Below are positions 35,604 through 43,903 of a DNA stretch of 64,000 bases, in pieces. Source of the DNA: Candidatus Pantoea floridensis (lineage in GTDB: Bacteria > Pseudomonadota > Gammaproteobacteria > Enterobacterales > Enterobacteriaceae); contig NZ_OCMY01000001.1 in assembly GCF_900215435.1 (NCBI RefSeq), forward strand, positions 2,542,001-2,606,000. The letters are read 5' to 3'. The translations under genes were made by a program, and so were the position numbers. Under the pieces are notes generated by a model that had not been told where the DNA came from, ran no database searches, and worked only from the letters and a program-made list of their open reading frames with translations. Numbering within the stretch: position 1 is the first letter of the stretch; each line of letters opens with the position of its first letter.

Positions 35604-37478
35604 ATGAATTTCCGTAATTTCGAAGCAGAAGAAAAGCTGTTTGCCCGCCGTGCGATTGTCGCTTTTGCCCTGGTTGTCATCTGCTTTACCATTTTAGGCG
35701 TTAACCTGTATCGCCTGCAGGTTGATGAGCACAGCTATTACCAGACGCGATCCAACGAAAACGACATCAAAATGATCCCTATCGCGCCGACTCGTGGTCT
35801 GATTTTCGATCGCAATGGTATTCCGCTGGTGCGTAACGTTAGCTGGTATGACATTCACATCACGCCGTACAAAATCGACAATATGCAGGAGACGCTGAAG
35901 GCGTTGACGCCGATTGTTGATCTGACGCCAGAAGAGATCGAAACCTTCGAGCACGATCTCAAACAGAGCAGCCGCTATAAGCCGGTCGAACTGAAAGCTG
36001 AGCTAACGGATGAGGAAGTGGCGCGCTTTGCCGTCAATCAGTTCCGCTTTACAGGCGTCACCGTCGATACCTACCAGGATCGCGAATACCCTTACGGCGC
36101 GGACCTGGCGCACGTGCTCGGTTACGTCTCTAAAATCAATGACAACGACTACAAACGCCTGAACGCGCAAGGGCTGGGCGAGAATTATGCCGCCGACCAC
36201 AACATTGGTAAGCAGGGCATTGAAGGCTATTACGAAGCGCTGCTGCACGGCAAAACCGGCTATCAGGAAGTGGAAGTGGATAACCACGGGCGTATTGTGC
36301 GCGTGCTGAAGGAGGTGCCGCCGGTTGCGGGCCAGAACATCACGCTGACGCTCGATCTGCACCTGCAGCAGTACGTGGAGAGTCAGTTGGCAGGGCAACG
36401 CGCGGCGGCGCTGATTGAAGATCCGCACGACGGCAGCGTGCTGGCGATGGTTTCCGCGCCGAGTTACGATCCTAACCCGTTCGTCAAAGGCATCAGCTAT
36501 AAAGCGTATAAAACGCTGTTGCAGGATAAAGACCTGCCGCTGATCAACCGCGTCACGCAAGGCTTGTATCCGCCGGCTTCCACGGTCAAACCCTATATGG
36601 CGATGTCGGCGCTGCTCAATAAAGTGATCACCCCAAGTACCACCTTCTTCGGCGCACCCACCTGGACGCTGCCGGGCACCGATCGTAAATACCGCGACTG
36701 GAAAAAATCGGGCCACGGCATGCTGGATGTGACGCGTGCTATTGAGGAATCGGCGGATACCTTCTTCTATCAGGTTGCTTTTATGATGGGCATCGATCGC
36801 ATCCACACCATGCTAAGCCAGTTTGGCTATGGCAAATCGACCGGCATCGATCTCAACGAAGAGTATGCTGGGTTACTGCCAAGCCGCGAATGGAAGCAGA
36901 AGGTGCATAAACACGTATGGTATCAAGGCGATACGGTGTCGGTGGGCATTGGGCAAGGTTACTGGGTTGCGACGCCGATTCAGATGGTGAAAGCGATGGT
37001 GGCGCTGATCAATAACGGCCGCGTCATCACTCCGCATCTGCTGGAGAAATCGCAGCGCGGCACGGTGGTGCAGCTCTATCAGCCAAAACTGCCGCAGGCG
37101 CAGATTGGCGATGCCAAATCGCCGTACTGGTCGCTGGTGCGTCACGCCATGTTCGGCATGGCGAACGCGCCGAACGGCACGGGCTACAAATATTTCCATA
37201 CCGCGCCTTACGGCATTGCGGCCAAATCGGGTACCTCACAAGTTTTCAGTCTGAAGCAGAATCAGATCTATAACGCCAAAATGACGCCGATGCGTCTGCG
37301 CGATCACATCTTCTACACCGCCTTTGCGCCGTTTAACGATCCGAAAGTGGCGGTGGCGTTGATTCTGGAGAACGGCGGTAATGAAGGCGTGACGGCGGCG
37401 CCGCTGATGCGCAACATCCTCGACCATATCTTTGTGCCGCCAGCTGCAGCGCCGCCGTTAGCAACAGCGGCGCAGTAG
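35604..37478 (+). CDS. PBP2-like class B penicillin-binding protein (second MrdA)
   Basis: A 624-residue inner membrane transpeptidase closely related to E. coli MrdA. One N-terminal membrane helix (about 17-37) is followed by the pedestal domain and the transpeptidase. Active-site motifs: Ser326 in YPPASTVKPY (SxxK), SADTFFYQ (SxN position) and KSGTSQ. E. coli has PPGST at the first site. It cross-links peptidoglycan during cell elongation. The usual neighbours (rodA, rlpA, rlmH) are absent, so this is probably an additional copy, comparable in idea to the acid-induced PBP2 paralogue of Salmonella (inference). It is convergent with the transducer gene, with only 9 bases between. Confidence 0.9.
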   Translation: MNFRNFEAEEKLFARRAIVAFALVVICFTILGVNLYRLQVDEHSYYQTRSNENDIKMIPIAPTRGLIFDRNGIPLVRNVSWYDIHITPYKIDNMQETLKALTPIVDLTPEEIETFEHDLKQSSRYKPVELKAELTDEEVARFAVNQFRFTGVTVDTYQDREYPYGADLAHVLGYVSKINDNDYKRLNAQGLGENYAADHNIGKQGIEGYYEALLHGKTGYQEVEVDNHGRIVRVLKEVPPVAGQNITLTLDLHLQQYVESQLAGQRAAALIEDPHDGSVLAMVSAPSYDPNPFVKGISYKAYKTLLQDKDLPLINRVTQGLYPPASTVKPYMAMSALLNKVITPSTTFFGAPTWTLPGTDRKYRDWKKSGHGMLDVTRAIEESADTFFYQVAFMMGIDRIHTMLSQFGYGKSTGIDLNEEYAGLLPSREWKQKVHKHVWYQGDTVSVGIGQGYWVATPIQMVKAMVALINNGRVITPHLLEKSQRGTVVQLYQPKLPQAQIGDAKSPYWSLVRHAMFGMANAPNGTGYKYFHTAPYGIAAKSGTSQVFSLKQNQIYNAKMTPMRLRDHIFYTAFAPFNDPKVAVALILENGGNEGVTAAPLMRNILDHIFVPPAAAPPLATAAQ

Positions 37479-37487
37479 ATAAGTGAC

Positions 37488-38810
37488 TTAGCCCTCTTTC
37501 AATGCATCCGTAACGTGGCCGATGGCGCGTACCACTTCGCTGGAACTGCCGCGAATATCGGCCATCATGCCGCCGGCTTCTTGCGCTAGCACCACGCCCT
37601 GGTCGGCGCGCTTCAGGTTTGATGCGATACCTTTCAGCGCTTTCTCCGCCAATGTGTGGTTCTGCTGCACCCTATTCTCAATCTCGGTGGTGGCGCGGTT
37701 GATATTGGCCGCCAGCGTACGCACCTCATTAGCGACCACGGCAAAACTGCGGCCGTGTTGGCCGGCGCGCGCCGCCTCAACGGCGGCATTGAGCGCCAGC
37801 AGGTTGGTTTGATCGGCGATGCGGCGAATGCTCTCAACAATGGCACCAATGCGATCGGAGGATTCGCTCAGATTATTGATATCGCCGGAAATACCATGCA
37901 GCTCGCCCGCTAAATCGTTCATGGTCTGCACGCTGTTTTCAATTACCGTTGCGCCCAGTCGCGTGCTTTCGCTGGTTTGCAGCGCGGTTTGGTACGCTTG
38001 CTGCGCGGCCTCGCGCTCTTGCTGATTCTTCTCCACCTGAGCGGTGACATCGGTGGCGAACTTCACCACTTTGTACAGCTCACCCGCTTCATTGAACACC
38101 GGGTTGTAGGTGGCGCGCAGCCACACCGTTTGGCCGCGTTTGTTCACGCGCTGAAACTGACCGGAGATAAATTCGCCCTGATTGAGCTTGTGCCAGAAGC
38201 GGCGATATTCGTCGCTGTTACGCATCTCTGGCGGACAGAACTGGCGGTGATGCACGCCAACCACCTCCGCCGCGCTGTATCCCATGGTTTTCAGGAAGTT
38301 GTCGTTGGTCATCAACACTTCGCCCTGCAAGTTGAAGGCAATCACTGCCATGGAGCGCTCTATGGCAGTGGTCATCGCGCGCTGCTCCTGCGCATCCATA
38401 ATGCGCGCGGTGATATCGCTTGCCAGCTTGACGATTTTAATCACCCGGCCGCTGCGATCCTGCACCGGCACATAGTTGGCTTCCAGCCAGATGGGACGGC
38501 TGTGTTTCGCCACGCGCAGGAATTTGTCGCTAAAACCTTCGCCACGGTTCAGGCGCCGCCAGAAGTCGCGATAGTGCGGAGAGGTGATCTGATCGGCGGT
38601 GCAGAACAGGCTGTGATGCTGGCCGACGATCTCGTTGAGCGTATACCCCATGCGCTCAAGAAACAGATCGTTGGCGGTGAGAATCTTCCCTTCGGGGGTG
38701 AATTCAACCATGGCGATAGCATCCTGCAACGAATTGAGCGTTGCTACGCTATGACCGCGTTTCTGCCACGCAAGGCGTGACAGGATTCCTGATGTAATGG
38801 TGCTGAACAT
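37488..38810 (-). CDS. Soluble PAS-PAS chemotaxis-type transducer (BdlA-like)
   Basis: A 440-residue protein with no membrane helix. Two PAS domains (about 22-140 and 143-262, sharing W.R..N.G and KIVK/KVVKFA.D.TA) precede a methyl-accepting signalling domain with the conserved hairpin tip [20 protein letters not shown]. The layout and size match BdlA, the Pseudomonas biofilm-dispersal regulator that responds to cyclic-di-GMP; an Aer-like energy sensor is the alternative. The methyl-accepting part is short, and I see no C-terminal CheR-binding pentapeptide. AAGG lies 6 bases before the ATG. The many cyclic-di-GMP genes in the window make a dispersal role attractive but unproven. Confidence 0.87.
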   Translation of the reverse strand: MFSTITSGILSRLAWQKRGHSVATLNSLQDAIAMVEFTPEGKILTANDLFLERMGYTLNEIVGQHHSLFCTADQITSPHYRDFWRRLNRGEGFSDKFLRVAKHSRPIWLEANYVPVQDRSGRVIKIVKLASDITARIMDAQEQRAMTTAIERSMAVIAFNLQGEVLMTNDNFLKTMGYSAAEVVGVHHRQFCPPEMRNSDEYRRFWHKLNQGEFISGQFQRVNKRGQTVWLRATYNPVFNEAGELYKVVKFATDVTAQVEKNQQEREAAQQAYQTALQTSESTRLGATVIENSVQTMNDLAGELHGISGDINNLSESSDRIGAIVESIRRIADQTNLLALNAAVEAARAGQHGRSFAVVANEVRTLAANINRATTEIENRVQQNHTLAEKALKGIASNLKRADQGVVLAQEAGGMMADIRGSSSEVVRAIGHVTDALKEG

Positions 38811-38966
38811 GGTGGACCTTATTATTGGTATGAGTTGTCAGCACGGTTATCGGCACAAATGCTCAAAAATCCACCGCTAATATTAGTAGGTGAGGAGGTA
38901 TTTTTACCGGTTGGTCTGGCGGTTGCTTTAAAAGGCATCAGTCAGCGGATTTTTGCCGAAAAGCGT

Positions 38967-38995
38967 TTGACGGTGCGGCGCGAGTAGGGTTTAAT
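38967..38995 (+). promoter_or_regulatory. Sigma-70 promoter of tRNA-Phe
   Basis: TTGACG (38967-38972), 17-base spacer, TTTAAT (38990-38995), then the GC-rich discriminator GCGCCCC typical of stable RNA promoters under stringent control. Confidence 0.82.
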
Positions 38996-39005
38996 GCGCC
39001 CCGTT

Positions 39006-39081
39006 GCCCGGATAGCTCAGTCGGTAGAGCAGGGGATTGAAAATCCCCGTGTCCGTGGTTCGATTCCGCGTCCGGGCACCA
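39006..39081 (+). tRNA. tRNA-Phe (GAA)
   Basis: A 76-base cloverleaf. Acceptor arms GCCCGGA and TCCGGGC pair, the D-arm is GCTCAGTCGGTAGAGC, and the anticodon stem GGGGA/TCCCC encloses loop TTGAAAA with anticodon GAA. The T-arm contains GGTTCGATTCC, and the 3' CCA is encoded. A terminator follows. tRNA-Phe genes are common integration sites of mobile elements, and the DNA downstream is an accessory island. Confidence 0.97.
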
Positions 39082-39090
39082 ACATTTAGA

Positions 39091-39115
39091 AAACCCAGCT
39101 TATGGCTGGGTTTTT
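39091..39115 (+). terminator. Terminator after tRNA-Phe
   Basis: Stem AAACCCAGC / GCTGGGTTT with loop TTATG, followed by TTTTTG. Confidence 0.9.
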
Positions 39116-39213
39116 GCTTTTCTGAGATTAGACACTCTTCAAACAATCCTGCGGCGATTATTGCTCGATGCGGTACTGAGTTATCGGAACCGCCAAAGGT
39201 AACATTTATTCTA

Positions 39214-39705
39214 TTAAGCAGTAGGACGTTCGTTCCATGCATCTGTGAATTGGATATTGCCATCTACAATGCGCCAGGTAATTTTCTCATACTGCAAACT
39301 GACGCTTTCCGTATGGTTTAGTTTGTCATTGCCAGCCAGCTTCACGTTGGCCACGCCACAGTTAACACCGGTGACTTTCACGTTTTCCATGAGCACCGTG
39401 TAATAGCACACTTCTTGGCCTGCATCGCTGATGTTATAGAAGCGAAGCTCAGCGCTTTTAAGCGTCTGTCCGGTGGCCGCAGCCTTGTATAGATAAGGCG
39501 TGGAGCTATCCACTTCTTTCTCAATCATCATTGATGAATGCTGGCGCGTGCCGGTGATTCTACCGTTAGAGCCGTCCACCGGCAGGTTAATGCCGTGGCT
39601 CATGCCGATAATTTCAATGCTGCCTTCACGATCGTGAACATCGACAGATCCTCGAATATCTGCTCCACCATCATCTTTAAGCCACATATACGGAGGGATT
39701 GGCAT
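39214..39705 (-). CDS. hcp: Hcp family type VI secretion protein
   Basis: A 163-residue Hcp. The N-terminus MPIPPYMWLKDDGGADIRGS, the segment VDSSTPYLYKAAATGQTLKS and the C-terminus ITWRIVDGNIQFTDAWNERPTA are hallmarks. Hcp hexamers stack into the inner tube of the type VI secretion system and carry or chaperone effectors. No structural T6SS genes lie nearby, so this is an orphan Hcp islet served by a machine encoded elsewhere. AAGGAG precedes the ATG. It is the third gene of an apparent operon behind an L,D-transpeptidase-like effector and a small membrane protein. That is the reverse of the more common order hcp, effector, immunity. Confidence 0.95.
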   Translation of the reverse strand: MPIPPYMWLKDDGGADIRGSVDVHDREGSIEIIGMSHGINLPVDGSNGRITGTRQHSSMMIEKEVDSSTPYLYKAAATGQTLKSAELRFYNISDAGQEVCYYTVLMENVKVTGVNCGVANVKLAGNDKLNHTESVSLQYEKITWRIVDGNIQFTDAWNERPTA

Positions 39706-39706
39706 T

Positions 39707-39970
39707 TCACTTGCTCCTTATTTTATTGATTAACTTCATGGTTATTAAGTAAACAGCCGTGGTGATGGACACCACAATGACAAAATCAATGTAGAAATAG
39801 GCGTCGTAGAGGGTTTCAATATTGGATGCGCCACTGATAAATACAGCAACCTTTCGGGCAAAATACTGGGAGATATAGGTTTCAGCGCCACCGAGCGATC
39901 TGCCCACAACAAGCATTATTAACAGGAATAAAATGCATTTTGCGGCCCTACGGGCAAGTGTTTGAGCCAT
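39707..39970 (-). CDS. Small membrane protein, candidate immunity to the adjacent T6SS effector
   Basis: An 87-residue protein (from ATG 39970) with two hydrophobic helices, about 8-24 and 52-73, and a basic C-terminus (KLINKIRSK). It overlaps the end of the effector gene and ends 1 base before hcp, so the three genes are translationally coupled. A TTG at 39985 is another possible start; ATG 39970 is preferred for GAGG about 9 bases upstream. Position and topology suggest an immunity protein acting at the membrane or periplasm. I recognise no family, so the role is inferred from context only. Confidence 0.6.
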   Translation of the reverse strand: MAQTLARRAAKCILFLLIMLVVGRSLGGAETYISQYFARKVAVFISGASNIETLYDAYFYIDFVIVVSITTAVYLITMKLINKIRSK

Positions 39971-40466
39971 TGGCGACAACCTCAATTAATCCTCGGGCCA
40001 TCAACGAAGGCTTACTTGGCACGGATACCATTGAAGTGTTCATAAATGCCTGACGGATTCGTGCATAGTCAGAGTTATGGGGAATGGTAATGCAGCCTTC
40101 TGATATGGTGCCCGGATGAAGCCTAAATAATTCGCGGCGCACGCCTTCATACCATGTTTCATCGTCAATGGCTGCGTCCTCTCGGTATAGTGCGAACCAT
40201 TCACTTCGACCAAAGGCTACGCCTTTCACGTATTTGTTCCAGGCATCCTGTATTTCCGCCTTTCGCTTACCAAAGAAGCCACCTGCGCCGCGATCGATAA
40301 CCCAGTATTTCCCCGGTGGCAGTGGACCGTCACCCGCAACTGCGCCGCAGCCTCCTCGATTTCGGTAAGCGCCATTACCAGAAAACGCCATAAAAACGCC
40401 GACGCCATAGATGTTTAACGGTGCGTAATCTGCGTCGTTCAGAATCAATGTCCCTTGAAGTGCCAT
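39948..40466 (-). CDS. T6SS L,D-transpeptidase-like effector (DUF2778/Tlde1-like)
   Basis: A 172-residue protein of the DUF2778 type: MALQGTLILND at the start, VFMAFSGNGAYRN, the segment DGPLPPGKYWVIDR, and the catalytic region RLHPGTISEGCITIP. His and Cys in an H...SEGC arrangement resemble the HX(n)SHGC motif of L,D-transpeptidases. Tlde1 effectors of Salmonella type VI secretion have this domain and attack peptidoglycan by cleavage and D-amino-acid exchange. Start 40466 is chosen because GAGGGGCAG lies just before it; an upstream in-frame start (40490) is less likely. It has no signal peptide, as expected for Hcp-dependent export. Confidence 0.82.
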   Translation of the reverse strand: MALQGTLILNDADYAPLNIYGVGVFMAFSGNGAYRNRGGCGAVAGDGPLPPGKYWVIDRGAGGFFGKRKAEIQDAWNKYVKGVAFGRSEWFALYREDAAIDDETWYEGVRRELFRLHPGTISEGCITIPHNSDYARIRQAFMNTSMVSVPSKPSLMARGLIEVVANGSNTCP

Positions 40467-40526
40467 TACCTGCCCCTCATTTGAACCCACATAGTAACTG
40501 TGGGTTATGTTACTTCTGGCGGATAT

Positions 40527-40967
40527 TCAGAGCCAGAAATAATAAGGGGATGTAATCAATTTTGTTTCGCCGCCCACATTATTTATGGCCGCCGGGAGAA
40601 AAAATTCGGCTATGTACGGTTGATGTTGAGCTCGCGACCTATATGAAAACTTGCACTGACAACTCAAATTAATTAGAAGGCACAGTTTCTCTTGAGTACA
40701 AATCTGCCTTACCGCTACTGTGGCTTGCCTGCTATCGTAGCGATAGCCTTTGTCCGGGAGATTGAATGTCCAGGGCCACGATCGCGTTCTGTGTGGCAGC
40801 TTGCGTGATGATTCAGCCATTGCTAATGGGTAGAGCGACTCACCTGGAGCGCCATGCTGCAGCGCGACTTCCTGATAACCTGACGGCACGCTTTGTATGT
40901 TGGTTGATGCCACTGAGCTGGCGGCACTCAGCAACAAAGCGGCGGTTAGAACGCAGCGATATGCCAT
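40527..40967 (-). pseudogene. Truncated ICE lytic transglycosylase remnant
   Basis: The first part is recognisable as the small lytic transglycosylase of integrative conjugative elements: signal peptide MAYRCVLTAALLLSAASSVAS, then VPSGYQEVALQHGAPGESLYPLAMAESS (catalytic Glu in MAESS) and SWPWTFNLPDKGYRYDSRQA. From about residue 85 the sequence no longer fits the family; the expected DVGLGQVN-like core is missing. The gene thus seems truncated and joined to unrelated DNA. Its ATG overlaps the 3' end of the next pseudogene, the gene order of PFGI-1-type elements. Confidence 0.6.
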
Positions 40968-41509
40968 CCGCTTTCCCCTGTTGCAGAAGAACCGGCATGA
41001 TCCTCTTGCCGTAGCATCCAGCGGTCTGCATCGTTGTTCAGGGTGATACGGCGCTAGCGGACTTGTTCGGTAGGAATGGGGTGTTGTTGCGCCCAGCTAC
41101 GAAGTTTCTTATCACTGCCTTCGCTATCGACAAGGTAAATATCAACGGGGCGTTTATCGGCGAGGACGGCAGAGAGGCGAGCATCGCAGCGCTGGCAATC
41201 TGATGCGCGCACGAACAGCGCGAGCCGGCCGCCTGAGTCATGCGCGATTCCTGCTGCGTTGCCCATATTCGCCGGCAGCATGTTGGATATCAGGCGCTTT
41301 CAGGCAGCATCAACTTCGCGCTGGAATTTGAGTTCTTTTTAGGTGCGCTAGTATTCCTATTTAACACATAGTTCGGCGTTGTTGCGGGCTTCAATACCCA
41401 ATGCAGACATTGGATCAAGATTTAGAGATTGAATGCCTCGAACATCTTTCATAATAAGGTCATAACGATAGTTTTCTTGTTTGCTCATTTCATTAGAAGT
41501 GAATGCCAT
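40946..41509 (-). pseudogene. Decayed ICE protein (TIGR03759-like) with five in-frame stops
   Basis: 188 codons in one frame recall the ICE family TIGR03759: YDLIMKDVRGIQSLNLDPMS, then ALGIEARNNAEL, KELKFQREVDAA, NMLPANMGN, RLALFVRASDCQRCDARL, RPVDIYLVDSEGSDKKLR and RRITLNNDADRWMLR. Five stop codons interrupt the frame (41357-41359 TAG, 41348-41350 TAG, 41339-41341 TAA, 41300-41302 TGA, 41054-41056 TAG), yet there is no frameshift from end to end. It lies directly upstream of, and overlaps, the transglycosylase remnant. Family assignment is from memory of the motif pattern. Confidence 0.65.
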
Positions 41510-41534
41510 TTGCTAAAATTTAGGCTATTAATAG

Positions 41535-41636
41535 TTATATTTGTTGAGCTATAAGCAGACTCTTTATTGCCAGAGCCATAAGCAGGAACGAGAAAAAAAC
41601 GATCATAAACCGGATAGCAATGACTTTATTATTCAT
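41535..41636 (-). CDS. Possible 33-residue hydrophobic peptide
   Basis: ATG 41636 opens a frame coding MNNKVIAIRFMIVFFSFLLM... with one membrane helix (about residues 7-29) and a polar end AQQI. TTAGG lies just before the ATG. It sits between the decayed ICE genes and the OLD nuclease gene, on the same strand as both. Size and profile resemble type I toxins or other small membrane peptides, but no family is recognised. It may be a chance frame in AT-rich DNA. Confidence 0.35.
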   Translation of the reverse strand: MNNKVIAIRFMIVFFSFLLMALAIKSLLIAQQI

Positions 41637-41779
41637 AACCTAACCCCATAGAAGTGAAGATGTAATTGAGGTTATTTTAATGGAGGGTGATATTGCAAGA
41701 TAAACAAATGAGAAATGAAAAGTAAATTATGGGGTGATTTTTTAACGCCATCTTTTGATGAGATGGCGTGGGTGATTTA

Positions 41780-43675
41780 TCAGATATGATCTAGGTATGG
41801 AGAGTGCAGTAATTTGAAAACATCTCTCCATGCTTCTGGGATGGAATTAAAATCAGTCCAATTATCACTGATGTGTTTGTGAGCTTTGTAAGGTTTGTCT
41901 GAAGATGGGGGCGGATAGTTTAGAATATCTTCTATGCAATCTCTTATCATAATTCTTCTTTGTGCAGTGGAAACATTAAGAATCAGATCATTAAATATTC
42001 TCGCTCCTGCTTTCTGGCTATCTTCATCATGAAGTATAATATAATTCACATCAAGTGCGTTTAGATACTTCGCCAATGAAATGAACACGGCCTTTCCTCT
42101 TGCTCTTATTACTTCACAATTACCAATAACGCTGTCTCTGTCATTTTTAGTTAATCTTTTGATTGTTTCACGGATAACAACTTCCTCAGTATCTCCTTCA
42201 ACGAAGATACACTTATTAGTAAAGAATACTCTCGAAACACAATCATCAACTTTTAAGAGCATTTTTAAATTAAGCTTTTCGTCACCTGCAATATCTTTAA
42301 AAGCGTCTGTTAAATTAAATGCATTGGTTTTAGTAAAGCCAGATTCTAACCTGCTGAATTTAGTAAGGCTCATTTTTTTATCAGTTGATAAGTCAACCAT
42401 GTATGGAGAGTGAGTGGTTGCTACCACTTGGCAAGTTGCGCCAGCAAGGCTATACAGTGCATCCCTCATTTGATTAGCAGCTGCGGGGTGAAGATAGATT
42501 TCCGGCTCTTCGAAACAGAAGATTGTAGATCTTGGAATCAGAGCCTCGCGATTGTAAAAATCATGCGCAAAACGATAAAGCTGAAATGCAGTTGCTCTAA
42601 TCATCCCGTGCCCTTGATATTTAACGGGAGTCTTAACGTTACTCTCCATTTCAACATTAAATATAGGCTGAATTACTTTTTCTGCGTCCTCCAAAGAAGC
42701 ACCAACATGAACACTTGACTCAGGGAATACTGATTTTACCATTCCGTTTAAGTCACGCATTAGTTTACCAAAGTCGGTGTTTGCGTCAGAAGGGTCCATT
42801 TCCTTAGCTAAAGCATTCAAAAGAGTTTGAGCTTGTTGATAGTTTATTGACTTTTTCCGCACTGCTGCAAAAAGTTCAGTCATCAATAGGTGCAATGATC
42901 CTGATTTACTCTCTAGTTCAGAAAGGCAGGACTCAGCAGGAATTATAACAACCCTAGGGAGTTTAGATAAAACGTTACCTGGAATACCCCCAGGATTTTC
43001 AACCCAGTCCGCATCAGATTGCTCATTTACTTCCCAATAGTCACTAAGGCCTTTTAGTGTCGCACTTATATCTTTCAATGACAACTTGCTTTTTAATTTC
43101 TTTTCACCAAACATGTCTTTCAATAATTCTTCAGAAAAGTCATCTCCAATAAGGTCTTGTACGGTGGTTGCATCTTTATATTTTTCTTTAGGATATATAT
43201 TGTATTCTTTTAAGAATACGTTCGGTTTGGATAGCTTTATGTCCCAAACTTTTTTATAAACGATTTTGTAAGGACTTTCTCCAGCTTTTGCTTTATCATT
43301 TAAAATTACACGGCCTTTAAATCCCAGCCAGTCTTTAGCTTCTTCGGGTATATTATGATACTCGGCAATAATTTCAACTTTATCCTCATACTGGAAACCA
43401 TCAGATTCTACTTTTTCCTTAATCTCTTCATCACCAATTGTTTCATCAGGGCTTTCAGATTGATCATCTACTTGAACTTCCTCCCCTTTAACCTTTACAA
43501 ACTTAGAATAGTCATCTCTTTGAAGGTTTTTATTGCCATGAAGATATTCAAGTGCTGCGAAAACGCTAGATTTACCAGAGTTGTTAGAACCAATTAAGAA
43601 TGTGGCATCTTCAAAAAAGATCTCGCAATCTTTTATTTTTCTAAAGTTTTTGATGTTTACTTTGTGAAGTCTCAT
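41780..43675 (-). CDS. OLD-family ATPase/TOPRIM nuclease, candidate defence gene
   Basis: A 631-residue protein. The N-terminal AAA/ABC-type ATPase has Walker A GSNNSGKSS (about 29-37) and Walker B STIFCFEEPEIYLHP, with THSPYMVDLS as the H-loop region. The C-terminal TOPRIM nuclease shows CIFVEGDTEEVVI (Glu) and YIILHDEDS (DxD). This is the OLD family (P2 Old; class 2 members include Gabija GajA). No UvrD-like helicase (GajB) or reverse transcriptase is adjacent, so it looks like a stand-alone class 1 gene. The DNA is visibly AT-rich compared with its surroundings and lies between decayed ICE genes, indicating horizontal acquisition. It may act against phage DNA. Confidence 0.88.
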   Translation of the reverse strand: MRLHKVNIKNFRKIKDCEIFFEDATFLIGSNNSGKSSVFAALEYLHGNKNLQRDDYSKFVKVKGEEVQVDDQSESPDETIGDEEIKEKVESDGFQYEDKVEIIAEYHNIPEEAKDWLGFKGRVILNDKAKAGESPYKIVYKKVWDIKLSKPNVFLKEYNIYPKEKYKDATTVQDLIGDDFSEELLKDMFGEKKLKSKLSLKDISATLKGLSDYWEVNEQSDADWVENPGGIPGNVLSKLPRVVIIPAESCLSELESKSGSLHLLMTELFAAVRKKSINYQQAQTLLNALAKEMDPSDANTDFGKLMRDLNGMVKSVFPESSVHVGASLEDAEKVIQPIFNVEMESNVKTPVKYQGHGMIRATAFQLYRFAHDFYNREALIPRSTIFCFEEPEIYLHPAAANQMRDALYSLAGATCQVVATTHSPYMVDLSTDKKMSLTKFSRLESGFTKTNAFNLTDAFKDIAGDEKLNLKMLLKVDDCVSRVFFTNKCIFVEGDTEEVVIRETIKRLTKNDRDSVIGNCEVIRARGKAVFISLAKYLNALDVNYIILHDEDSQKAGARIFNDLILNVSTAQRRIMIRDCIEDILNYPPPSSDKPYKAHKHISDNWTDFNSIPEAWRDVFKLLHSPYLDHI

Positions 43676-43903
43676 CTACATCCTCCTGATATGAAATGAT
43701 AAGTTAATATTTAAATATCACTAACCCAGGAAAAATAACAATAATATTTAAGTTTAATTAATGTATCAAGTAAGCTTAACTGATTGATTTTTAGTTGGTT
43801 GGACAGCGAAGTTATGGTTTTTAATCCCGAGTAGTTCTTATAAATAAGTTTTTTATTTTTATAATAAGTGAAAAAATGCAACTTAATTTCAATGGGTGTG
43901 TAG

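Noticed and set aside
41744..41775. Hairpin after the OLD gene as a terminator
   Set aside because: ACGCCATCT/AGATGGCGT can pair, but on the minus strand the stem is followed by A-rich rather than T-rich sequence.
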